Shown here: positions 1 to 7,186 of the stretch, one piece after another | Position numbering within the stretch: position 1 is the first letter of the stretch | Layout: each line of letters opens with the position of its first letter | From: Bacteroidota bacterium | GTDB taxonomy: Bacteria > Bacteroidota > Bacteroidia > Cytophagales > Cyclobacteriaceae | Direction: 5' to 3' | DNA length: 15,787 nt | Assembly (NCBI GenBank): GCA_027297025.1 | Contig: JAPUIM010000407.1 | Span: 1 to 15,787, forward strand | Translations under genes and position numbers: made by a program | Notes under the pieces: model-generated | Seen by the model: the letters and a program-made list of their open reading frames with translations, nothing else | Databases searched by the model: none | What the model was told of the DNA's origin: nothing

Positions 1-143
1 TTATTTTTTTGAGACAACCATCTGATGGTATTAGACTTACCATTACACTATTCCTATTTTACACTCAATTTTTGTAAATTGGGTTACCGATTGTGGGTCC
101 CCAAGGTAGTGGGCCCACCTGGTCATCTAAACCAATAAATATT
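1..143. other. Leader region upstream of the pyrimidine operon
   Basis: No gene is seen here. AATTTTTG at 67-74 is a 7-of-8 match to the Bacteroidota -7 element TAnnTTTG, but no TTG lies at the expected -33 distance, so promoter assignment is weak. A perfect 10-bp palindrome, GTGGGCCCAC, lies at 109-118, 25 bp before the chosen mmsA ATG. The real promoter may lie here or left of the window edge. Confidence 0.4.
109..118. repeat. GC-rich palindrome before mmsA
   Basis: GTGGGCCCAC is a perfect 10-bp palindrome in otherwise AT-rich leader DNA. CT follows it and AG precedes it after a 3-nt interruption, so an RNA stem with a bulge is also possible. It sits just upstream of the first gene of the operon, where an operator or leader hairpin could act. 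No second copy was noticed in the window, so a regulatory role is only a suggestion. Confidence 0.3.
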
Positions 144-1610
144 ATGGAGACAGCTGTGAAATACCCGGACGTGAAAAAATATATAAACCGCCAATTAGAG
201 GTAAACGTTGAACAAAAGATTGATGTGTTTAGCACCATCGATGGGGAGATCATCTCTCACGTTCCGTTATCAGGATTTGCCACTTTGGACAAAGCTGTTG
301 AGGCCGCCAAAGCTGCGTTTCCAGCATGGTCAAATACCACTATTAAAGAAAGAGTACAAATTTTTTATAGGTACCGAACGTTGCTGGCAAAATATCGTGA
401 GGAGTTAACCGAATTGGTACACATCGAAAATGGAAAGACCCATGGTGAAGCTGCTGCGGAGGTGGATAAAAGCATTGAGTTAACCGAGTTTGCCTGCTCT
501 TTGCCACAGATGATTCCCGGCGAAATAATGGAAGTAAGCAAAGGAGTAGAGTGCAGGACCGAGCGATTGCCCTTAGGTGTGGTAGCATCCATTACGCCTT
601 TCAACTTTCCGATCATGGTGCCTAATTGGACCACACCCAACGCCATCACCTTAGGAAACTGCCTAATCCTAAAGCCGTCGGAACAGGTGCCTTTGTCCGC
701 CAATCGAATTGCGGAACTACTAAAAGAAGCAGGCCTGCCTGAGGGGGTGTTGAATGTTGTAAATGGAGCTCAGGAGATGGTGGAGGCTATTTGCGATCAT
801 CCCGGGATTGAGGCGGTTTCGTTCGTAGGCTCTACTAAGGTGGCTAAAATTGTGTATAAACGGGCAACTTCAAACCTCAAAAGATGTTTGGCCCTGGGTG
901 GAGCCAAAAACCACCTTTTGGTATTGCCAGATGCCCATCTTGAAATGACCGCATCAGATATAGCCGCTTCAATGAGTGGTTGTGCTGGCCAGCGTTGCAT
1001 GGCTGCATCGGCCATGGTGGGAGTAGGTAAAATTGACCATATTGTGGAAAGACTTTGCGAAGAAGTTAAACAAATAGTTCCAGGAGAAAACCTGGGCTCA
1101 GTGATATCTAAAAAAGCGAAGGAGAGAATTGAGCGATACATCTCTGAGGCGGAGGCCGCCGGGGCTAAAGTATTGGTGGATGGAAGAAATACCACGGTAA
1201 AAGGCCATGAAGGGGGGTTTTATGTAGGTCCAACGGTGATCGATTTTGTAAAACCCGATATGGCCATAGCCAAGGAGGAAGTTTTTGGCCCGGTATTATC
1301 CATAATGAGAACAGAAAATGTGGACCAGGCGATTCAGATAGAAAATAATTCCAGCTATGGAAATGCAGCGGCTGTGTTTACCCAGAGTGGTGGTTTAGCC
1401 AGATATGTCATGGATAAAGTCAGTGCAGGTCTGATAGGTGTTAATATTGGAGTACCAGTCCCTCGTGAACCCTTCGCTTTTGGTGGGTGGAATGAGTCAA
1501 AATTTGGAGTGGGTGATATCACCGGTAAGACCTCTATAGATTTTTGGACCCAGGTGAAGAAAACCACCACCAAATGGAATCCGGAAGCCAGGATTAACTG
1601 GATGAGTTAA
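144..1610 (+). CDS. mmsA: CoA-acylating (methyl)malonate-semialdehyde dehydrogenase
   Basis: Aldehyde dehydrogenase superfamily, MmsA/IolA type, 488 aa from the ATG at 144. The reaction expected for the family is malonate or methylmalonate semialdehyde + CoA + NAD+ to acetyl- or propionyl-CoA + CO2 + NADH, in the cytoplasm. Support: the PFNFPIMVP segment, the ALGGAKNH segment (this family lacks the usual ALDH general-base Glu), and GCAGQRCMA with catalytic Cys285 preceded by Arg284. Length fits the family (about 490 aa). The ORF extends upstream to a GTG at 93, but the extra 17 residues are Gly/Pro/Ser-rich and have no family counterpart, so ATG 144 is preferred. First gene of the pyrimidine block, 24 bp before the aminotransferase, and it catalyses the last step of the pathway. 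Odd: Lys109 stands where MmsA proteins normally have a substrate-carboxylate-binding Arg. Confidence 0.88.
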   Translation: METAVKYPDVKKYINRQLEVNVEQKIDVFSTIDGEIISHVPLSGFATLDKAVEAAKAAFPAWSNTTIKERVQIFYRYRTLLAKYREELTELVHIENGKTHGEAAAEVDKSIELTEFACSLPQMIPGEIMEVSKGVECRTERLPLGVVASITPFNFPIMVPNWTTPNAITLGNCLILKPSEQVPLSANRIAELLKEAGLPEGVLNVVNGAQEMVEAICDHPGIEAVSFVGSTKVAKIVYKRATSNLKRCLALGGAKNHLLVLPDAHLEMTASDIAASMSGCAGQRCMAASAMVGVGKIDHIVERLCEEVKQIVPGENLGSVISKKAKERIERYISEAEAAGAKVLVDGRNTTVKGHEGGFYVGPTVIDFVKPDMAIAKEEVFGPVLSIMRTENVDQAIQIENNSSYGNAAAVFTQSGGLARYVMDKVSAGLIGVNIGVPVPREPFAFGGWNESKFGVGDITGKTSIDFWTQVKKTTTKWNPEARINWMS

Positions 1611-1634
1611 ATTAAGGGTTAACTATTGTATCAA

Positions 1635-2984
1635 ATGGAAACCACACTATCAAGGACCAGCGAAATTCTACAGAATAATCTAGAGCATTCGCTATTCTCC
1701 TGGAGTAAACAGGCCGGACTCAATCCCATCAATGTTGAAAGGGCAAAGGGAGTATACTTTTACGATCGGGATGAAAAAAAATATATCGACTTTTCCTCTC
1801 AGCTCATGAATGTGAACATTGGCCATGGCGATCAAAGGGTAACCCAGGCGGTTATCGCGCAAATGGAAAAAGTGAATTATGTTTTTCCAGGGGCTATTAC
1901 CGAAGCGCGGGGAGATTTGAGCAAGAAACTGGCCCAAATTGCACCGGGAGATCTCAACAAAACCTTTTTCACTTTAGGAGGGGCGGAGGCTATAGACAAT
2001 GCTATAAAACTGGCCAGAGTATATACCGGAAGGCACAAGATTGTTGCTTTATACCGTTCGTATCACGGTGCGACCTATGGCGCTATTTCTGCCGGTGGTG
2101 ATCCAAGAAAGCACGCTGTGGATGAGCAAGGGCTTCCCAATATTGTGCACGTAGAAAATCCATATTTCTATCGATGTCCCTGGCACAGTCAGACCCCGGA
2201 GGAATGCGCAGAAAGGGCTGCGGCCCACCTGGAAAGGGTCATCCATTACCAGAATCCGGGTAACGTAGCGGCTATACTTTTGGAAGGGGAGTCCGGTTCA
2301 TCCGGATGTATCAAATACCCTCCTGGTTATTGGAAGAGGGTGAAAGAGATAGCTGACCAACATGGTATTCTCATAATTGCCGATGAGGTGATGAGTGGTT
2401 TTGGCAGGACCGGTAAATGGTTTGCTGTGGAAAATCATGGAGTAGTTCCCGACATAATTTGTATGGCCAAGGGTCTCACCTCTGGCTACTTGCCATTGGG
2501 AGGAATAATTGTGAAAGATGAAATAGCCAATCATTTCAACCAGCGACCGCTGCCTTTAGGCTTAACTTATTCGGCGCATGCTGTTTCCTGTGCTGCTGCC
2601 CTGGCTGTAGTGAATATTTACGAAACTGACCATCTTTTTGAGAATACGCTAAAGATGGGTGAATACATGGAACAAAAGGTAGAGGAGTTAAAAACAAAAC
2701 ATCCCTCCATAGGAGATTTTAGAAACACCGGACTTTTGGGCTGCATAGAACTGGTAAAAAATCGTGAGACCAAAGAACCGATTACACCTTGGAATGCAGC
2801 TCCGGATGAAATGGAAGTGACCAATAAAATGGCCTCCAAGATCAGAGAATTGGGCATGTTCACTTTTGTGAGGTGGAACTACATATTCACTTGCCCTCCA
2901 CTCATTATTAATCAGGATCAGATAGATGAGGGGCTCGATATTATATCTCAAGCTATATCTATAGCCGATCAATATTGTGATTGA
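1635..2984 (+). CDS. Class III PLP aminotransferase, probable beta-alanine/3-aminoisobutyrate:pyruvate transaminase
   Basis: A 449-aa class III (omega-amino acid) aminotransferase, fold type I PLP enzyme. Visible marks: GGAEAIDNAIKLAR (phosphate-binding region), a SYHG motif, DEVMSGFGRTG with PLP-pyridine Asp250, and the Schiff-base Lys279 in MAKGLTSGYLPLGG. The N-terminal HSLFSWSKQ...INVERAKGVYFYD block resembles taurine:pyruvate aminotransferases. Context argues for beta-alanine (from uracil) or 3-aminoisobutyrate (from thymine) as amino donor, giving malonate or methylmalonate semialdehyde for the MmsA encoded just upstream; this substrate assignment is inference. The start is the ATG at 1635; a TTG at 1626 would add only three residues. 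No full terminator is seen in the 57 bp before the transporter gene. Confidence 0.85.
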   Translation: METTLSRTSEILQNNLEHSLFSWSKQAGLNPINVERAKGVYFYDRDEKKYIDFSSQLMNVNIGHGDQRVTQAVIAQMEKVNYVFPGAITEARGDLSKKLAQIAPGDLNKTFFTLGGAEAIDNAIKLARVYTGRHKIVALYRSYHGATYGAISAGGDPRKHAVDEQGLPNIVHVENPYFYRCPWHSQTPEECAERAAAHLERVIHYQNPGNVAAILLEGESGSSGCIKYPPGYWKRVKEIADQHGILIIADEVMSGFGRTGKWFAVENHGVVPDIICMAKGLTSGYLPLGGIIVKDEIANHFNQRPLPLGLTYSAHAVSCAAALAVVNIYETDHLFENTLKMGEYMEQKVEELKTKHPSIGDFRNTGLLGCIELVKNRETKEPITPWNAAPDEMEVTNKMASKIRELGMFTFVRWNYIFTCPPLIINQDQIDEGLDIISQAISIADQYCD

Positions 2985-3041
2985 AATTGTGTATTTGTGT
3001 TTTCTTTTTTATCATGCTACACTACATAAAGCACAATCTCA

Positions 3042-4790
3042 ATGAGTGAGGAAATAGTAGAGTTAACCGAAGATTTATCCCAATCACCCCTTTATAGTGC
3101 CGATTTAGCACCGGTTCCCATAGACAAAAGAACCTGGAATACTTTGGATCTTGCTGCTATCTGGGTGGGAATGGCAGTTTGTATCCCTACTTATATTCTG
3201 GCATCCTATATGATCAAGTCGGGATTGAGTTGGTATGCAGCGCTTATAATTATTGGCTTGGCCAACCTGATTATTACCGTGCCGATGATCTTAAACGGTC
3301 ATGGAGGAGTTAAATATGGCGTTCCTTTTCCAGTCATTGGACGATCTTCCTTTGGATATAATGGAATTCACATCCCTGCTGTAGTAAGAGCGATTGTAGC
3401 CTGTGGATGGTTTGGAGTACAAACTTGGATTGGCGGGCTGGCAATCTATGCCATCTGGAATGCGATTACCGGTAATGAAGGTACTTTGGGTCTGGATTTT
3501 GGAAAATTTCTGGGTTTTGGTTTATTCTGGCTATTGAACATGTACTTTATCTGGAAGGGTACCGAAAGTATAAAATGGTTGGAAAAATTTGCCGCGCCGA
3601 TACTGCTAATAATGGGAATTTTCTTGATCATCTGGGGCGCTAGCAAAGCAGGCGGCATTGGCGAAGTCATTAAACATGGCAGTCAGCTACAACATGCTTC
3701 TGCAGTTTTGGTAGAGAATGACCACCAGTTACAATTGGAATTAAACCCTCTCAAGGATAAAAACGGCACCTATAAAGCATCGGAATACCAAATAACTACG
3801 CCAAATTCGACTACTAAAACCAGTATATCATCCTGGATACAGTTAACATCTGATAGTAGGCATATCGTACTATCAAATTTATTTCCTAATCTAAGATCGG
3901 ATGCAATTCTTGCCGGTGAAAACATCCAGGTCCAGTTTAGAGCACCGGCTGGTAGCGACTACCACTATTCAAGCATTATCAATATAGCCCTAATTGATAC
4001 CTCCGAAAGCAATTTTGGATCTACATTGTGGGGTTATATTTTGTGGTTGACTGCCATGGTTGGTTTTTGGGCAACAATGTCCATTAGTATCGCGGACATA
4101 ACCCGTTACGCTTCTCGTCAAAAGGAGCAGGTGGTAGGCCAATTTCTAGGTCTGCCGGGAACAATGATCCTTTATTCCTTCGTAGGAATTTTTGTCACCT
4201 TTGCCGCGGTCATTCATTTCGAAGATATTCTCATTGGAGATGATGCGCCCTGGGACCCGGTATCGTTTCTGGCCAAGTTTGACAACCCTTGGGTGGTGGT
4301 TACCTCTCAGATCTTTATGATAATAGCCACCCTTAGTACCAATATTGCTGCCAATGTGATTGCCCCCGCCAATGCCTTTTCAAATCTTCTCCCCAAGCAG
4401 ATCAGTTTTAAAACGGGCGGAACTATAACCGGCATCATCGGTATTATTATCTGTCCGTGGTGGCTACTTGACGAAATTAGCAGTATTCTGATATTCGTTA
4501 GCGGATTATTAGGTCCGGTTTTAGGAATACTGCTTTGCGATTATTTTCTAATTAGAAAGAAAACCCTTCAATTACCGGACCTGTATAAAAAGGACGGTAT
4601 TTATTCGATCTCAGGTTCCGGTTTTAATCCGGCGGCTATGATTGCTTTATTTGTAGGAGTGCTGATTGCATTAGTTGGTTATTGGGTACCCGCATTGGGA
4701 TTTTTGTACAATTTGTCCTGGTTCACCGGATTTTTTGCATCATTCGTAATTTACTATTTCATGATGAAGTCCAAACTACAGACTGAATAA
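3042..4790 (+). CDS. NCS1 nucleobase:cation symporter with a large inserted domain
   Basis: A 582-aa inner-membrane transporter of the NCS1 family (Mhp1/PucI/cytosine permease), with about 12 hydrophobic helices. By-eye alignment with Mhp1 places its ligand-contact residues: Trp123 and Gln127 in CGWFGVQTW (Mhp1 W117/Q121), Trp343 in GFWATM (W220), and Asn438 in LSTNIAAN (N318), with Ser432/Thr433 at the Na+ site (S312/T313). It is therefore probably an active cation-coupled importer; the operon suggests uracil, thymine or dihydropyrimidine/hydantoin-like rings. Family members are usually about 490 aa. The extra length lies at about residues 210-325, between TM5 and TM6, a loop that faces the periplasm in Mhp1. 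That insert is polar and has alternating beta-strand-like stretches. The flanking helices and motifs are intact, so this is a domain insertion and not a frameshift. Confidence 0.88.
   Translation: MSEEIVELTEDLSQSPLYSADLAPVPIDKRTWNTLDLAAIWVGMAVCIPTYILASYMIKSGLSWYAALIIIGLANLIITVPMILNGHGGVKYGVPFPVIGRSSFGYNGIHIPAVVRAIVACGWFGVQTWIGGLAIYAIWNAITGNEGTLGLDFGKFLGFGLFWLLNMYFIWKGTESIKWLEKFAAPILLIMGIFLIIWGASKAGGIGEVIKHGSQLQHASAVLVENDHQLQLELNPLKDKNGTYKASEYQITTPNSTTKTSISSWIQLTSDSRHIVLSNLFPNLRSDAILAGENIQVQFRAPAGSDYHYSSIINIALIDTSESNFGSTLWGYILWLTAMVGFWATMSISIADITRYASRQKEQVVGQFLGLPGTMILYSFVGIFVTFAAVIHFEDILIGDDAPWDPVSFLAKFDNPWVVVTSQIFMIIATLSTNIAANVIAPANAFSNLLPKQISFKTGGTITGIIGIIICPWWLLDEISSILIFVSGLLGPVLGILLCDYFLIRKKTLQLPDLYKKDGIYSISGSGFNPAAMIALFVGVLIALVGYWVPALGFLYNLSWFTGFFASFVIYYFMMKSKLQTE
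3669..4016 (+). other. Segment encoding the periplasmic insert of the NCS1 transporter
   Basis: This segment encodes about residues 210-325 of the transporter. It has no strongly hydrophobic helix, is rich in Ser, Thr, Asn, Gln and Asp, and shows alternating patterns such as IQVQFRAP and SIINIALID that suggest beta strands, perhaps a small beta-sandwich. It begins right after TM5 (ending near WGASKAGG) and ends before TM6 (starting near LWGYILWL). Extent was estimated by comparing motif spacing with Mhp1: offsets are +6 before the insert and +120 to +123 after it. Confidence 0.7.
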
Positions 4791-4809
4791 AGAAATTCTG
4801 CTTTTTTTT

Positions 4810-4855
4810 GCCAATTATATTAAAAAAAATACTAATATTAATAAGAGCCAATTAT
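4810..4855. repeat. Pair of 9-bp direct repeats before hydA
   Basis: GCCAATTAT occurs at 4810-4818 and again at 4847-4855, 37 bp apart start to start, inside the 72-bp gap between the transporter gene and hydA. The second copy ends 7 bp before the hydA ATG. The stretch between them is very A/T rich. It could mark an internal regulatory site, but short AT-rich repeats arise easily by chance. Confidence 0.3.
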
Positions 4856-4862
4856 CTAAAAT

Positions 4863-6254
4863 ATGTCGCTCCTTATTAAAAATGGAAGGGTTATTACTGC
4901 TGTAGATGATTATCACGCAGATATATTTATAGAAAAAGATACTATATCTGTCATTGGGAAATCTTTGTCAATGGCGGCCGACCAAACCATTGATGCAAAA
5001 GGAAAACTGGTGATCCCCGGAGGTATTGATCCACACACCCACCTGGATATGCCTTTTGGCGGCACGGTATCGGCCGATGATTTCGAATCAGGAACTCGTG
5101 CGGCGGCTCATGGTGGCACCACCACATTGATTGATTTTGCCATCCAAACCAAGGGGGAATCCACTTTACAAGGCTTAGACACCTGGCACCAGAAAGCGGA
5201 GGGAAAAACAGCTATCGATTATGGTTTTCATATGATCATCACGGATATGGAGGATCACAGGATCAATGAAATGAAAACTTTAGCCAATGAAGGAGTCACT
5301 TCCTACAAGCTGTTTATGGCTTATCCTGGAGTTTTGTATGTCGATGATGGCACCATTTACCGTGCGATGCGCAAAGCAGGAGAAGACGGCACTGTTATAT
5401 GCATGCACGCTGAAAACGGTATTGTAATAGACGAAATTGTAAAGGAAGCGTTAAAAAAAGGTCACACCGAGCCTAAATACCATGCCCTTACCAGGCCTAC
5501 ACGAATGGAAGCGGAAGGGGTGCATCGGGCCATAGCTATCGCCGAGGTAGCGGAGGTGCCGGTCTACATCGTGCATCTATCCTCAGCTGACGCCTTGCAA
5601 CAAGTGGTGCTTGCCCGCGACAGGGGTGTACACGCTTTTGCTGAAACATGTCCTCAATACTTGTTTTTGGATCAGTCTTATTACGAAAAGCCAGACTTTG
5701 AAGGCGCTAAGTACGTGATGACTCCTGCCTTGCGAGAAAAATGGAATCAGGATGAGTTATGGAGGGGCTTACAATTTGGCGATTTACAATCCATCTCCAC
5801 CGATCATTGCCCTTTTTGCTTCAAAGAACAAAAAGAGTTGGGTAGAAACGATTTCTCAAAAATACCCAATGGTGCACCGGGAGTGGAGAATCGAATGAGC
5901 CTGGTCCACAACGGTGGAGTGGTACAAGGGAGAATAAACCTCAACAAATTTGTAGATCTTACCTCTACCGCGGCTGCCAAGACCTTCGGATTGTTCCCGA
6001 AGAAAGGCACCATTGCCATAGGCACGGATGCGGATATTGTGATATTTGATCCGGATAGAAAAGAAACGATCAGCGTAAATAATCCTTGCACTCACCATAT
6101 GCGGGTTGACTATAATGCATATGAGGGAATTGAAGTTCAGGGAATCTCTGAAACCGTCATTTCCAGAGGTAAAGTGATCGTGGAGAATTGTGATTACATT
6201 GGCAAGAAGGGAGATGGACAGTTTATTAAAAGAGGCCTCTACGGTGGAATATAA
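4863..6254 (+). CDS. hydA: Dihydropyrimidinase (hydantoinase family)
   Basis: A 463-aa cyclic amidohydrolase of the D-hydantoinase/dihydropyrimidinase family, cytoplasmic, predicted to open 5,6-dihydrouracil to N-carbamoyl-beta-alanine (and dihydrothymine to N-carbamoyl-3-aminoisobutyrate). All binuclear-metal ligands are visible: His58 and His60 in GIDPHTHLD, carbamylated Lys149 in TSYKLFMAYPG, His182 in CMHAENG, His238 in IVHLSS and Asp314 in STDHCPF. Length matches the family (about 460 aa). The gene sits 72 bp after the transporter and 26 bp before the amidohydrolase for the next step. A hydantoinase of different specificity is possible from sequence alone, but PreT/PreA and the nitrilase-fold enzyme nearby make dihydropyrimidinase much the better call. 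Confidence 0.93.
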   Translation: MSLLIKNGRVITAVDDYHADIFIEKDTISVIGKSLSMAADQTIDAKGKLVIPGGIDPHTHLDMPFGGTVSADDFESGTRAAAHGGTTTLIDFAIQTKGESTLQGLDTWHQKAEGKTAIDYGFHMIITDMEDHRINEMKTLANEGVTSYKLFMAYPGVLYVDDGTIYRAMRKAGEDGTVICMHAENGIVIDEIVKEALKKGHTEPKYHALTRPTRMEAEGVHRAIAIAEVAEVPVYIVHLSSADALQQVVLARDRGVHAFAETCPQYLFLDQSYYEKPDFEGAKYVMTPALREKWNQDELWRGLQFGDLQSISTDHCPFCFKEQKELGRNDFSKIPNGAPGVENRMSLVHNGGVVQGRINLNKFVDLTSTAAAKTFGLFPKKGTIAIGTDADIVIFDPDRKETISVNNPCTHHMRVDYNAYEGIEVQGISETVISRGKVIVENCDYIGKKGDGQFIKRGLYGGI

Positions 6255-6280
6255 AATTTGATCATAAAATAGATAACAAC

Positions 6281-7147
6281 ATGCCAAGATTAATAAAATC
6301 CGGGTTGATCCAAATGAGCCTGGCTAAAACGGAAGGTGATGGGACCATTGAAGAGATCAAGGAAGCCATGGTGCAAAAGCATATTCCAATGATCGAAGAT
6401 GCCGGTAAACAAGGAGTACAAATCTTGTGTTTGCAGGAGATCTTTAATACACCCTATTTCTGTCCCGGGCAGGACAAGGATTGGTATGCTTCAGCGGAAT
6501 CTATCCCAGGACCAACAGTAGAAAGGATGCAAGAATACGCCAAGAAATACAGCATGGTCATTATCGTACCTATTTACGAAAAGGAACAAGCTGGTATCCT
6601 TTATAATACCGCCGCTGTGATCGATGCAGACGGGAGTTACATGGGGAAATATCGAAAGAACCATATTCCACATACCTCCGGTTTTTGGGAGAAGTTTTTC
6701 TTCAAGCCGGGGAATCTAGGGTACCCGGTGTTTGACACTCGTTATGCTAAGGTGGGGGTTTATATTTGTTATGATCGACATTTCCCTGACGGTGCACGCG
6801 TACTGGGTCTCAACGGAGCAGAAATAGTATACAATCCTTCTGCCACTGTAGCTGGACTATCACAGTATCTATGGAAGCTGGAACAACCTGCACATGCTGC
6901 AGCCAACGGCTATTTCATGGGTTGCATTAACCGTGTTGGGACCGAGAAGCCATGGGATCTGGGCGAATTTTATGGGACTTCATACTTCGTGGATCCCAGA
7001 GGACAAATTATTAAAGAAGCGTCTGAAGACAAGGACGAGCTTTTGGTGGCGGAATTGGATCTCGATGTGATCGACGAAGTCAGGTCGGTTTGGCAATTTT
7101 TTAGAGACCGACGCCCCGAAACCTATTCAAAACTAACAGAGTTGTAG
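6281..7147 (+). CDS. N-carbamoyl-beta-alanine amidohydrolase (beta-ureidopropionase), nitrilase fold
   Basis: A 288-aa carbon-nitrogen hydrolase of the nitrilase superfamily, predicted to cleave N-carbamoyl-beta-alanine (or N-carbamoyl-3-aminoisobutyrate) to the beta-amino acid, CO2 and NH3. The Glu-Lys-Cys catalytic set is visible: Glu53 in CLQEIF, Lys126 in KYRKNHIPH and Cys163 in YICYDRHFPD. The QEIFNTPYFCP, HTSGFWEKFFFKPG and NRVGTE blocks are those of beta-ureidopropionase and N-carbamoylputrescine amidohydrolase-like proteins. Those two activities are hard to separate by eye, and position between hydA and preT decides for the pyrimidine role. It starts 26 bp after hydA and ends 39 bp before preT, as expected for one transcript. 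No defect is seen. Confidence 0.9.
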   Translation: MPRLIKSGLIQMSLAKTEGDGTIEEIKEAMVQKHIPMIEDAGKQGVQILCLQEIFNTPYFCPGQDKDWYASAESIPGPTVERMQEYAKKYSMVIIVPIYEKEQAGILYNTAAVIDADGSYMGKYRKNHIPHTSGFWEKFFFKPGNLGYPVFDTRYAKVGVYICYDRHFPDGARVLGLNGAEIVYNPSATVAGLSQYLWKLEQPAHAAANGYFMGCINRVGTEKPWDLGEFYGTSYFVDPRGQIIKEASEDKDELLVAELDLDVIDEVRSVWQFFRDRRPETYSKLTEL

Positions 7148-7186
7148 CTTAACAGCATCACTCAATTTTCAGGAAACTGATCAATT

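Noticed and set aside
93..143. GTG start at 93 for mmsA, adding 17 residues
   Set aside because: The extension is Gly/Pro/Ser-rich, contains the palindrome, and makes the protein longer than the family norm; ATG 144 gives the expected 488 aa.
797..1195. 132-aa minus-strand open frame over mmsA
   Set aside because: It is antisense to the catalytic part of mmsA and has no family features; a shadow frame.
1626..1634. TTG start at 1626 for the aminotransferase
   Set aside because: It adds only three residues; the ATG at 1635 is a stronger start codon.
5856..6287. 143-aa minus-strand open frame over hydA
   Set aside because: It lies opposite well-conserved hydA sequence and shows no recognisable protein motif; a shadow frame.
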